A program made the translations under genes and the position numbers. From JAMCZU01 sp964479405 (GTDB taxonomy: Bacteria > Patescibacteriota > UBA1384 > UBA12157 > JAENIV01): a stretch of 6,085 nt of DNA. How positions within the stretch are numbered: the first letter of the stretch is position 1; the number at the start of each line of letters is the position of its first letter. The notes below the pieces were generated by a model. The model saw only the letters and a program-made list of their open reading frames with translations. It did no database searches and had not been told where the DNA came from. The DNA lies in contig CAYZMA010000041.1 of the NCBI GenBank assembly GCA_964479405.1, positions 1 to 6,085 on the forward strand, given 5' to 3'. Positions 1 to 4,517 of this stretch are shown here, in pieces.

Positions 1-1
1 G

Positions 2-265
2 TTAGGATTTACTGCACTTTTTTCTTTTGCAATAATCTTTAGATTGGCTTCTGTTTACTATACTTCAAAAATATTTAATCCATATTTTAGGGTGAAGAAG
101 AACTCTTACTTCTCATTTTTGTCTTTTGTGAAAAGATATGATAATTATGGCAAGTTTGCTGTATTTCAGTTTTTCTTTTATTCGGAAGTGCAATTGGCGG
201 TTCGATGTGGTATGAAAATAGTCAAAAAAAATCCGACCAAAAAGCTGAAAATCTTATTGTTTTAA
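2..265 (+). CDS. MFS-transporter-like fragment, open at the window edge and probably 3'-truncated
   Basis: The frame is open from base 2, so the N-terminal part lies outside the window. It reads a hydrophobic helix (LGFTALFSFAIIFRL) and then a basic/aromatic linker with KKNSYFSFLSFVKR and NYGKFAVF. From memory this resembles the central cytoplasmic loop between helices 6 and 7 of bacterial major facilitator superfamily proteins, where YFSF..F.KR and N(F/Y)G(K/R)F recur. In an intact transporter about 200 residues and six helices should follow. Here resemblance stops after roughly base 165-170, and the last 30 or so residues (to a TAA at 263-265) are Lys-rich and look like out-of-frame readthrough of the next gene, which they overlap by 61 bases. 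I read this as a truncated, probably non-functional transporter, or an assembly or deletion junction. The family call rests on remembered motifs only. Confidence 0.5.
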   Translation, partial: LGFTALFSFAIIFRLASVYYTSKIFNPYFRVKKNSYFSFLSFVKRYDNYGKFAVFQFFFYSEVQLAVRCGMKIVKKNPTKKLKILLF

Positions 266-672
266 CGCGGGCAAAAACTGTTCCTGCTGAGGAATCAGCT
301 TCAGTTTTGGGATTGAAATTTAGCAGTAACGATTACGATACCCTAGTAGTTGCTTCCAACATGGCAATGACGGATGATGAAATGAAAAATTTTGCCGGTT
401 TCGATGTTACTATGGCTTGTTGTGGTTTTACCTCAACGGTTGAAACTTTTTCAGATAACTGCCAATGCGGCCATCATTTGGCCAGTTACGGATTGATAAA
501 AAAGATGATAAAAGCCGGAGAGTCCCGTGATAAAATTCAGTCTGAAGTGAGTCGGTGGATTAATTATTTTTTTCCTAAAGAGGCGATTGCTAAAGAATTG
601 CAAACAAGTGGCTTATCGCCGAATGAGTTAAATAGCGCTTTACAATTATTAAATAGTAAGGGAGGGTGTTAG
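205..672 (+). CDS. Cys/His-rich (CC...CxCGHH) extracytoplasmic protein, CcmH/PCYCGC-like in pattern
   Basis: I do not recognise a named family with certainty. The 155-residue product has vicinal cysteines C72-C73 (MACCGF), then C86, C88, H90 and H91 (NCQCGHH), then a helical stretch with GESRDKIQSEVSRW and YFFP, and it ends in GGC (C155). A Cys pair followed by an amphipathic 'G-S/E-xx-I' helix recalls the CxxC domain of CcmH and the PCYCGC lipoproteins, both exported thiol or metal proteins. The printed start at 205 has no Shine-Dalgarno and is probably not native. The same frame is open back to 145 and reads FLLFGSAIGGS just before M1, a good membrane anchor with no usable start codon. The native N-terminus therefore seems lost at the junction with the upstream MFS fragment, or is hidden by a one-base error near the T run at 170-174. 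Likely role: extracytoplasmic metal or thiol binding (inference). Confidence 0.6.
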   Translation: MWYENSQKKSDQKAENLIVLTRAKTVPAEESASVLGLKFSSNDYDTLVVASNMAMTDDEMKNFAGFDVTMACCGFTSTVETFSDNCQCGHHLASYGLIKKMIKAGESRDKIQSEVSRWINYFFPKEAIAKELQTSGLSPNELNSALQLLNSKGGC

Positions 673-701
673 TCCGCTAAACGCGGATCCGCGATAGCGG
701 A
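673..701. repeat. Two tandem GC-rich palindromes (TCCGC-N-GCGGA twice)
   Basis: Directly after the stop at 672 lie two back-to-back units: TCCGC-TAAAC-GCGGA (673-687) and TCCGC-GATA-GCGGA (688-701). Each folds on its own, and together they also form one larger dyad around GCGGATCCGC. The GC content stands out from the AT-rich surroundings. No T run follows, so it is not a canonical intrinsic terminator. It abuts the AAGGA ribosome site (703-707) of the small gene at 712, so it could affect mRNA stability or translation, or be a dispersed genomic repeat. Confidence 0.6.
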
Positions 702-711
702 AAAGGAATAT

Positions 712-870
712 ATGTTTAACATCATTAATAATGCCTTTGCATATACGTCTGACGGAGATTGGTCTAGTATGATGCAAAATATGATGATTTTTATGTGGCT
801 TTTTTGGATTCTTATCATCGTCGCCTTAATCCTTTTTATCGTCTGGATGATTAAACAAATTCAAAAATGA
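712..870 (+). CDS. Small Met-rich single-pass membrane protein (52 aa)
   Basis: This short frame starts at ATG 712 with AAGGA (703-707) four bases upstream and ends at TGA 868-870. The stop overlaps the next start as ATGA (867-870), which is strong evidence that it is translated and coupled. The product has a polar head containing DWSSMMQNMM, one long hydrophobic helix (about residues 25-46, very rich in I, L, W and M) and a basic tail (KQIQK). Six methionines fall between residues 20 and 47. I know of no named family. Short membrane peptides of this shape often accompany heavy-metal genes in bacteria, and clustered Met residues can coordinate Cu(I), so a role with the neighbouring metal-binding proteins is plausible but inferred. 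It shares the SSMM...MM plan with the minus-strand small protein at 4290-4427. Confidence 0.7.
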   Translation: MFNIINNAFAYTSDGDWSSMMQNMMIFMWLFWILIIVALILFIVWMIKQIQK

Positions 871-1400
871 AAAGAAGAATATCTTTTTTAGAAAAGAACA
901 AAAAAGAAAAAGAGAAATTAAAGCGGCAGCGACAGAAAAGAACAAAAAAGTTTTTAGGATTGGCTGCCGGAGTTTTAGTTATTGGCGGGATAGTTTTTGT
1001 CGGAGGATGGTTTTCGCTTAAAAATTCGCCAGTTATACCGCAATCGGAAATAATTTCTCAAAAGGGGATTCACTGGCACACCGATTTGACTATTAAAATC
1101 TTGGGCGAATATCAGGAAATTCCAGCCAATATCGGTCTTGGCATTACTGAAAGACCGATTCATACCCACGAGACAGACGGAGTAATTCATATGGAATTTT
1201 CAGGTTTGGTTAAAGAAGACAATTTGCGCTTGAGCCGCTTTTTTGAAATCTGGGGGAAGAAATTCAGCAAAGATTGTATTTTTGATAAATGTTTGGCTTC
1301 TGATAGTCAGTTAAAAATGCTAGTCAATGGCGAGTTGAATTCTGAATTTGAAAATTATATTATGCAAGACAGAGACAAAATTGAAATAATTTTTGGGTAA
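867..1400 (+). CDS. Membrane-anchored His-rich protein with HxH and HTH...GVIH motifs
   Basis: The 177-residue product starts at ATG 867, overlapping the upstream stop by ATGA, so it is translationally coupled. It has a very Lys/Arg-rich cytoplasmic head (residues 1-28), one membrane helix (about 29-50) and an extracytoplasmic domain. That domain has H69-W-H71 before a beta strand (DLTIKILG), IPANIGLG, then IHTH (H99, H101), GVIHME (H108), FFEIWGKKF, two cysteines (C137, C142) and a C-terminal VNGELNSEFENY...DKIEI segment that looks like a small beta-grasp fold. I recall related anchored proteins in archaea and Patescibacteria with the 'HxHxxL.I..G....IPANIG' and 'HTHD..GVIH' signature, generally annotated as hypothetical. 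The five conserved-looking histidines suggest a metal site; which metal is unknown. Context (cupredoxin next, CsoR-like operator later) favours copper. The gene is sound; the function is unproven. Confidence 0.85.
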   Translation: MKRRISFLEKNKKEKEKLKRQRQKRTKKFLGLAAGVLVIGGIVFVGGWFSLKNSPVIPQSEIISQKGIHWHTDLTIKILGEYQEIPANIGLGITERPIHTHETDGVIHMEFSGLVKEDNLRLSRFFEIWGKKFSKDCIFDKCLASDSQLKMLVNGELNSEFENYIMQDRDKIEIIFG

Positions 1401-1409
1401 TGTTAAAAT
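1381..1409 (+). promoter_or_regulatory. Possible sigma70-type promoter before the cupredoxin group
   Basis: TTGAAA (1381-1386) and TAAAAT (1404-1409) are separated by 17 bases, each one mismatch from consensus. The -35 lies inside the end of the upstream gene. It would transcribe the REP-like hairpin and the cupredoxin group. In AT-rich DNA such matches arise by chance, so the call is weak. Confidence 0.25.
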
Positions 1410-1450
1410 TACAATATATGAAAGGGCGAATTAAAATCTAAATAATAAAC

Positions 1451-1503
1451 TACCTCGCAGCAAGTCTTCGACCGTGAGGCTCAGACCGAAGGGCTACGAG
1501 GTA
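1451..1503. repeat. REP-like imperfect hairpin in the gap before the cupredoxin gene
   Basis: TACCTCGCAGC (1451-1461) pairs with GCTACGAGGTA (1493-1503) with one mismatch. Inside it, CTTCG (1466-1470) pairs with CGAAG (1487-1491), and at the tip TGAG-G-CTCA (1475-1483) is palindromic and flanked by direct GACCG copies (1470-1474, 1484-1488). The whole 53-base element is GC-richer than its AT-rich flanks and has no T run. It looks like a dispersed palindromic repeat of the REP or IS200/IS605-hairpin kind rather than a terminator. No transposase is present in the window. Confidence 0.6.
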
Positions 1504-1546
1504 TTCAACCTCTGAAAATAACACTTAAAAAAAGAGACGAAAAAAT

Positions 1547-1969
1547 ATGCATGGTAAAACAATAGGGATAATCGTTGTTGTTCTTGTGATTTTGGTCGGC
1601 GGTTACTTTCTTTTGCGAGGTAGCTATCAAGCACCAGCTCCTGTCTCAATGCCGACTGAAACATCACCAACAACCCAAACTTTTACTTCTGGAATTACCG
1701 AGATTAGTGTTGTGGGGACTGAATTTAGTTTTAGTCCTTCAAGTACCAGTGTCAAAGCTGACGAGAAAATAAAAATAACCTTCAGAAATAATGGCAGAGC
1801 CTCCCACAATCTTACTCTTGAGGGACTGGGAGTAGGAACGAAGACTGTGGATGGAGGGAAAACAGATATTGTTGAGTTTACCGCTCTCTCTTTGGGGACA
1901 TATACTTTTTTCTGTTCAGTCCCTGGTCATAGAGCATCAGGTATGGAGGGCAGTCTGAAAGTGGAGTAA
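1547..1969 (+). CDS. Membrane-anchored cupredoxin (plastocyanin/azurin-like) with type 1 copper site
   Basis: The 140-residue protein has one N-terminal helix (about 6-23) with no lipobox cysteine, a Ser/Thr/Pro-rich linker (about 26-48) and a cupredoxin beta-barrel (about 50-140). The type 1 copper ligands are all present: H87 in ASHNL, C123 in FFCSVPGH, H128 in the same motif and M133 in SGMEG, ending with the usual GSLKVE strand. The domain should therefore bind copper outside the membrane, as an electron carrier or a copper store. The start at 1547 follows a weak purine-rich site (AAAGAGACG); the next ATG at 1551 is out of frame. The gene is separated from the upstream gene by 146 bases containing the hairpin repeat, and is followed 31 bases later by the two-helix protein, so it probably heads a small operon with that gene and the CDGSH gene. 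No oxidase partner is visible here. Confidence 0.93.
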   Translation: MHGKTIGIIVVVLVILVGGYFLLRGSYQAPAPVSMPTETSPTTQTFTSGITEISVVGTEFSFSPSSTSVKADEKIKITFRNNGRASHNLTLEGLGVGTKTVDGGKTDIVEFTALSLGTYTFFCSVPGHRASGMEGSLKVE

Positions 1970-2000
1970 ACAGTAAATAAAACTTAGTTTCAGGAGATTT

Positions 2001-2240
2001 ATGCCTACATTAATTTTGGGCCAAGATTTGCTTTTTTGGATTGCAGTGATATTGACTGTCGTGTTTTTTATTGATTTATCAACTTGTTGGTGGTACAACA
2101 GTTTAAATTGGGGGCCGCTTAAAAAATTCAGAGATAAATTAGTAAGATATCACAAATATACCAGAATCTTACTTATTTTTTTAGTAATCACTCACCTTAT
2201 CTTTCATGTACTATTTCAAATTTTTGGAATCATATTTTAA
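2001..2240 (+). CDS. Small two-helix membrane protein with conserved-looking histidines
   Basis: The start at ATG 2001 is well supported by CAGGAG (1991-1996) four bases upstream. The 79-residue product has two hydrophobic segments (about 9-26 and 55-79), joined by a loop with STCWWYN, LNWGPL and the basic KKFRDKLVRYHKYT. Histidines H51, H65 and H69 (THLIFH) sit at and inside the second helix. Histidines placed this way occur in two-helix heme or ferric-reductase-like membrane modules, so heme or metal binding is possible, but a single pair of helices with no partner makes this a guess. I recognise no named family. It lies between the cupredoxin and the CDGSH protein in the same direction with gaps of about 30-40 bases, so an electron-transfer or metal-linked role is suggested by context only. 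Confidence 0.75.
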   Translation: MPTLILGQDLLFWIAVILTVVFFIDLSTCWWYNSLNWGPLKKFRDKLVRYHKYTRILLIFLVITHLIFHVLFQIFGIIF

Positions 2241-2280
2241 AAAAGGTCGAAATTAATTAATCTGAAGAAAGATACATAAT

Positions 2281-2484
2281 ATGTCGAGAAAAATTATTAA
2301 AGAAGCAAAAGCGCCGTTAGAAATTAAATCACAGAAAGAATCCGTCTGGATTTGTATGTGCGGATTATCAAAAAATCAACCTTTTTGTGATGGTTCGCAT
2401 GAAAAAGTAGCAAACGAATCAGAAGAGAAAGTTTATGAGTATGATGATCGGGGGCACAGAGAAGAAATAGGGCAATCTCTCTAA
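2281..2484 (+). CDS. CDGSH iron-sulfur domain protein
   Basis: This 67-residue soluble protein carries one complete CDGSH motif: C25, C27, C36 and H40 in CMCGLSKNQPFCDGSHEK, the three-Cys one-His set that binds a redox-active, pH-labile [2Fe-2S] cluster in mitoNEET-like proteins. There is no signal peptide or helix, so it should be cytosolic, unlike nearly all its neighbours. The length is typical of bacterial single-motif members, which work as dimers. The acidic tail (EESEEKVYEYDD-like composition, residues 44-62) follows the motif. The ribosome site is weak (GAAGAAAG, about 10 bases upstream). It follows the two-helix protein by 40 bases, so co-transcription with the cupredoxin group is likely. 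CDGSH proteins have been tied to iron or redox homeostasis; its exact role here is not shown by the sequence. Confidence 0.93.
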   Translation: MSRKIIKEAKAPLEIKSQKESVWICMCGLSKNQPFCDGSHEKVANESEEKVYEYDDRGHREEIGQSL

Positions 2485-2662
2485 AGGATCAAGTTAGCAC
2501 CGAAATTTGTTTAGGTGACTGTTCCTGTCATTTCATCTGTCCTGTTCAGGGAGGGGCGATGGTTTGCAAACCAAAGTTTAAAAATAGTTCCTTAAATAAA
2601 TCTTAGCCGGACGATTAATCTGATTTTAAGTGTTAAATTAATTAGTTTAGAAAGGAGACAAA
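2485..2662. other. 178-base gap with a Cys-rich frame lacking a start, and small palindromes
   Basis: No normal gene fits. On the plus strand a frame open from 2448 to a TAG at 2604-2606 reads ICLGDCSCHFICP and then VQGGAMVC, giving six cysteines and one histidine in about 20 residues. It has no ATG, GTG or TTG upstream of the cysteines. AAAGGA (2483-2488) sits at ribosome-site distance from a GTT codon at 2493. The gap also holds CCTG-TT-CAGG (2541-2550) and the perfect palindrome GGTTTGCAAACC (2561-2572), neither followed by a T run. It may be a decayed small Cys-rich gene or simple spacer. Confidence 0.35.
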
Positions 2663-2914
2663 ATGCTTAATGGAGCAAAAATTACCAAAGTAAGCGTTAT
2701 TTGGGCGACGATTATTTATCTTGGGTGCGTTTTGATTGCTTGGTTGCTACCGAGTCTTTACATTTGGGGCGCCAGCAAATTGGTTCATTTTGGCGCTGTG
2801 GTAGGCCAACCGAGTTTGAGTTTTACTAATGTAATTTTAGGTTTAATCCTTTGGGACATCTTGGTGGCAATATTGGTATGGCTTTTTGCATTAATCTATA
2901 ACAAATTTAAGTAA
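2663..2914 (+). CDS. Two-helix membrane protein, DUF5676-like
   Basis: The ATG at 2663 is preceded by a strong AAAGGAG (2651-2657) five bases away. The 83-residue protein starts with a short polar head (LNGAKITK) and has two membrane helices (about 9-31 and 55-80), separated by a loop (LYIWGASKLVHFGAVVGQPSL), and ends in the basic YNKFK. The order of elements, with the N-terminal 'LN' and the C-terminal W..FALIYN-K, matches what I recall of DUF5676, a family of about 80-residue membrane proteins often found near heavy-metal genes. I cannot confirm this without a profile search. It is eight bases upstream of the CcdA-like gene and shares its direction, so it is almost certainly co-transcribed with it. 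Its function is unknown. Confidence 0.8.
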   Translation: MLNGAKITKVSVIWATIIYLGCVLIAWLLPSLYIWGASKLVHFGAVVGQPSLSFTNVILGLILWDILVAILVWLFALIYNKFK

Positions 2915-2922
2915 AGGTTTTA

Positions 2923-3804
2923 ATGGAACCAATATCATCAACTTTTTTAGGGGCGTCAATTGTCGCTTCATTTTTAGGCGGTATGTTAGCGTTATTTGCT
3001 CCCTGTTGCATTAGTTTTCTGTTTCCCGCTTATTTTGGAACGGCTTTTAAACAAAAATCAAAAATATTTTTAATGACCTTCGTTTATTTTGTCGGTTTAG
3101 CCCTTGTTTTGGTGCCGATCGGATTAGGCGTAACTGCTTTGGCCAGGGTTTTTGCCAGCTATCACGAAACCGTTTTTCTTTTAGGCGGATTATTTCTGAT
3201 AGTTTTAGGCATCCTTACGATTTTTGGCAAAACCATCTCTCTTCCATTTAAAGTTAAACCGGACTTGAGAAAAAGTGACATTCTTTCCGTCTTTATTCTA
3301 GGATTAATCTCCGGCGCCGCCACTTCTTGCTGTACACCCGTTTTAGTTGGCGTTTTAACAATTACAGCCCTATCTGGCACTTTTATTTATGCTTTTTTGC
3401 TATCATTAACCTATGTTTTGGGAATGGTTTTCCCGCTTTTCATCCTTTCTTATTTTTGGGATAAATATGATTTTTCAAAGGCCAAATGGCTTCAGGGTAA
3501 GGTTTTAAGTTGGAATTTTTTTAAGAAAAACTATTATATTCATACCTCACATCTTATTTCAGCAATAATTTTAGTAGGCATGGGAATATTAATCGTTATT
3601 TTAGCAATATTAAACAAAACATGGACATCGGTTGCGTATTTGCAAAAAATGACTGGATTCTTTGGAAAATTCACTACAGTTATTATTGAAAAAACAAAAT
3701 TGGTTCCGGAGTATGTTTGGGGAATCTTTATTTTCTTGCTTCTAATAGTAGTTGTTCGTCAATCGATTAGATCATATAAAAATAATCGTAAAGGAGAAAA
3801 ATGA
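2923..3804 (+). CDS. CcdA/DsbD-like membrane thiol reductant transporter with paired vicinal cysteines
   Basis: The 293-residue polytopic membrane protein has the CcdA layout in its first about 175 residues: helix 1 with FAPCCISFLFPAYFG (C28-C29) and a pseudo-symmetric half with ISGAATSCCTPVLVG (C136-C137), followed by a helix with LGMVFPLF. CcdA/DsbD proteins use one Cys in each half to pass electrons from cytosolic thioredoxin to extracytoplasmic thiol proteins. Here each position is a CC pair, which is unusual. After a basic loop (about 180-207) come two further helices (about 208-230 and 263-280) with a linker, an extension beyond the usual six-helix core. The start at 2923 has AAAGG (2913-2917) overlapping the previous stop. 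The stop overlaps the DUF1573 start as ATGA. Likely partners for its electrons are the CPPC redoxin and the CxC DUF1573 protein nearby (inference). Confidence 0.85.
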   Translation: MEPISSTFLGASIVASFLGGMLALFAPCCISFLFPAYFGTAFKQKSKIFLMTFVYFVGLALVLVPIGLGVTALARVFASYHETVFLLGGLFLIVLGILTIFGKTISLPFKVKPDLRKSDILSVFILGLISGAATSCCTPVLVGVLTITALSGTFIYAFLLSLTYVLGMVFPLFILSYFWDKYDFSKAKWLQGKVLSWNFFKKNYYIHTSHLISAIILVGMGILIVILAILNKTWTSVAYLQKMTGFFGKFTTVIIEKTKLVPEYVWGIFIFLLLIVVVRQSIRSYKNNRKGEK

Positions 3805-4289
3805 AAGCATTAATGATCGTTTTAGGCGCCGTGTTAGCTTTGGGGTTATTGGTTTTTGGTTTATCAAAGTTCGGTTCGTCAGCAAATACCGCTGGTAGTC
3901 AAACGGACGATCCTAACGCTCCCAAAGTTGAGCTAACTGAGAAAAAATACGATTTTAGAAAAATCGGTTTAAATGATATTGCAAAACATGAATTTAAACT
4001 TAAAAACGTGGGACAAAAAAATTTGATTATCAATAACCTTATGACTTCGTGTCACTGCACTACCGCTGTTTTTAAGCTGGTTGGAAAGCCAGATTCTCCA
4101 GAATTCGGGATGCATCAAGACTCAAACTGGCAAGGAGAAATACCGTCCGGCAGCGAAGCTGCTATTGAAGTTATCTATTCTCCCGCCAAAATGCCGGTTA
4201 AAGGACAGGTTAGTCGTGTAATAACTTTTACGACCAATGATCCTAATAATAAAACGGTCCAATTGGAAATTATTGCCGAAGTCCAATGA
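3801..4289 (+). CDS. Membrane-anchored DUF1573 protein with SCHCT motif
   Basis: The 162-residue protein has one N-terminal helix (about 2-23), a short polar linker and an Ig-like beta-sandwich. It shows the DUF1573 signature: F52 in KKYDFRKIG, then HEFKLKNVGQKNLIINNLMTS-type strands, then SCHCTTA with C84 and C86, and IPSG near 114-117 followed by the last strands. The family is exported and its role is undefined; the CxC pair suggests thiol or metal chemistry. An insertion with H105 and M104 (FGMHQDSNW) sits between the CxC and the IPSG strand. The ATG at 3801 overlaps the CcdA-like stop and has AAAGGAG (3790-3796) four bases upstream, so the two are translated together. Its stop touches the stop of the minus-strand small gene, with no room for a terminator between them. 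Confidence 0.9.
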   Translation: MKALMIVLGAVLALGLLVFGLSKFGSSANTAGSQTDDPNAPKVELTEKKYDFRKIGLNDIAKHEFKLKNVGQKNLIINNLMTSCHCTTAVFKLVGKPDSPEFGMHQDSNWQGEIPSGSEAAIEVIYSPAKMPVKGQVSRVITFTTNDPNNKTVQLEIIAEVQ

Positions 4290-4427
4290 TTACTTATTCA
4301 AATATTTCCTAAGGGCGGCGATGCCAAAAGCCATAAGAACGATAAACACCAAATAGGTCAACCAGCCAAAGAACATCATCGTCCCGCCGAAACCTCCGGA
4401 CATCATTGATGAATCAACTCCCATCAT
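4290..4427 (-). CDS. Small Met/Gly-rich single-pass membrane protein (45 aa)
   Basis: On the minus strand, ATG at 4427-4425 follows a perfect AAAGGAG (4439-4433) five bases upstream and reads 45 codons to TAA (4292-4290). The product begins MMGVDSSMMSGGFGGTMMFFGW, continues as a single hydrophobic helix (about 18-38) and ends with the basic LRKYLNK. Three MM pairs sit in or next to the exposed head. It resembles in plan the short membrane peptides of heavy-metal loci and the 52-residue protein at 712-870 (SSMM, later MM, one helix, Lys tail). It converges on the DUF1573 gene stop-to-stop and diverges from the redoxin operon across a shared promoter region, so it may answer to the same regulator. 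Cu(I) binding through Met residues is inference. The strong ribosome site and promoter make it a real gene. Confidence 0.75.
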   Translation of the reverse strand: MMGVDSSMMSGGFGGTMMFFGWLTYLVFIVLMAFGIAALRKYLNK

Positions 4428-4446
4428 AAAAACTCCTTTCGTGCTC

Positions 4447-4475
4447 ATTATAGCACTCAAATTGACATTTTTAAA
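4447..4475 (-). promoter_or_regulatory. Extended -10 promoter for the small minus-strand gene
   Basis: Read on the minus strand, TATAAT (4452-4447) is a perfect -10 preceded by TG one base before it (TGCTATAAT, an extended -10). TTTAAA (4475-4470) lies at -35 with a 17-base spacer. Transcription would start near 4440, giving a very short leader just before the AAAGGAG site. The -10 sits inside the palindrome GTGCT-CATTAT-AGCAC (4441-4456). Confidence 0.55.
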
Positions 4476-4489
4476 GCTTAGTTTATACT
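4462..4489 (+). promoter_or_regulatory. Sigma70-type promoter for the redoxin operon
   Basis: TTGACA (4462-4467) is a perfect -35, with TATACT (4484-4489) 16 bases further as the -10 (one mismatch). The start of transcription would be near 4496, just before the CsoR-like operator and 50 bases upstream of the redoxin ATG. The -10 lies in the inverted repeat CTTAG-TTTATA-CTAAG (4477-4492). It is divergent to, and overlapping, the minus-strand promoter. Confidence 0.65.
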
Positions 4490-4501
4490 AAGTTTAAGAC
4501 C

Positions 4502-4517
4502 CACCCATAGGGGGTAT
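4502..4517 (+). promoter_or_regulatory. CsoR/CstR-like operator (ACCC-ATA-GGGGGTAT)
   Basis: CACCCATAGGGGGTAT is an imperfect G/C-tract dyad with the layout known for CsoR-family operators, such as the ATACCC-TAC-GGGGGTAT type in front of Bacillus copZA. It is the only C-run/G-run element in an otherwise AT-rich promoter region and lies about +6 to +21 from the predicted start of the redoxin operon, a position fitting repression. CsoR senses Cu(I); the related CstR senses persulfides and binds similar DNA, and RcnR/FrmR relatives also do, so the inducer is not settled. The regulator gene is not in the window. Confidence 0.6.

Noticed and set aside
673..701. Tandem hairpins considered as an intrinsic terminator
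   Set aside because: Followed by AAAAGGAATAT and a gene start rather than a T run, and genes on both sides look co-directional.
975..1190. Minus-strand open frame inside the His-rich protein gene
   Set aside because: It lies wholly inside a well-supported coding gene, with no ribosome site or recognisable motif; a shadow frame.
1400..1441. 13-codon frame starting ATG at 1400, overlapping the previous stop as TAATG
   Set aside because: Too short, with no recognisable pattern and no ribosome site; the overlap alone is weak support in AT-rich DNA.
2561..2572. GGTTTGCAAACC palindrome considered as a terminator
   Set aside because: Stem is AT-rich with no loop and no T run after it; perfect 12-base palindromes of this kind can arise by chance.
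3162..3380. Minus-strand open frame inside the CcdA-like gene
   Set aside because: Product is a low-sense basic/Pro-rich string antisense to clear membrane helices.
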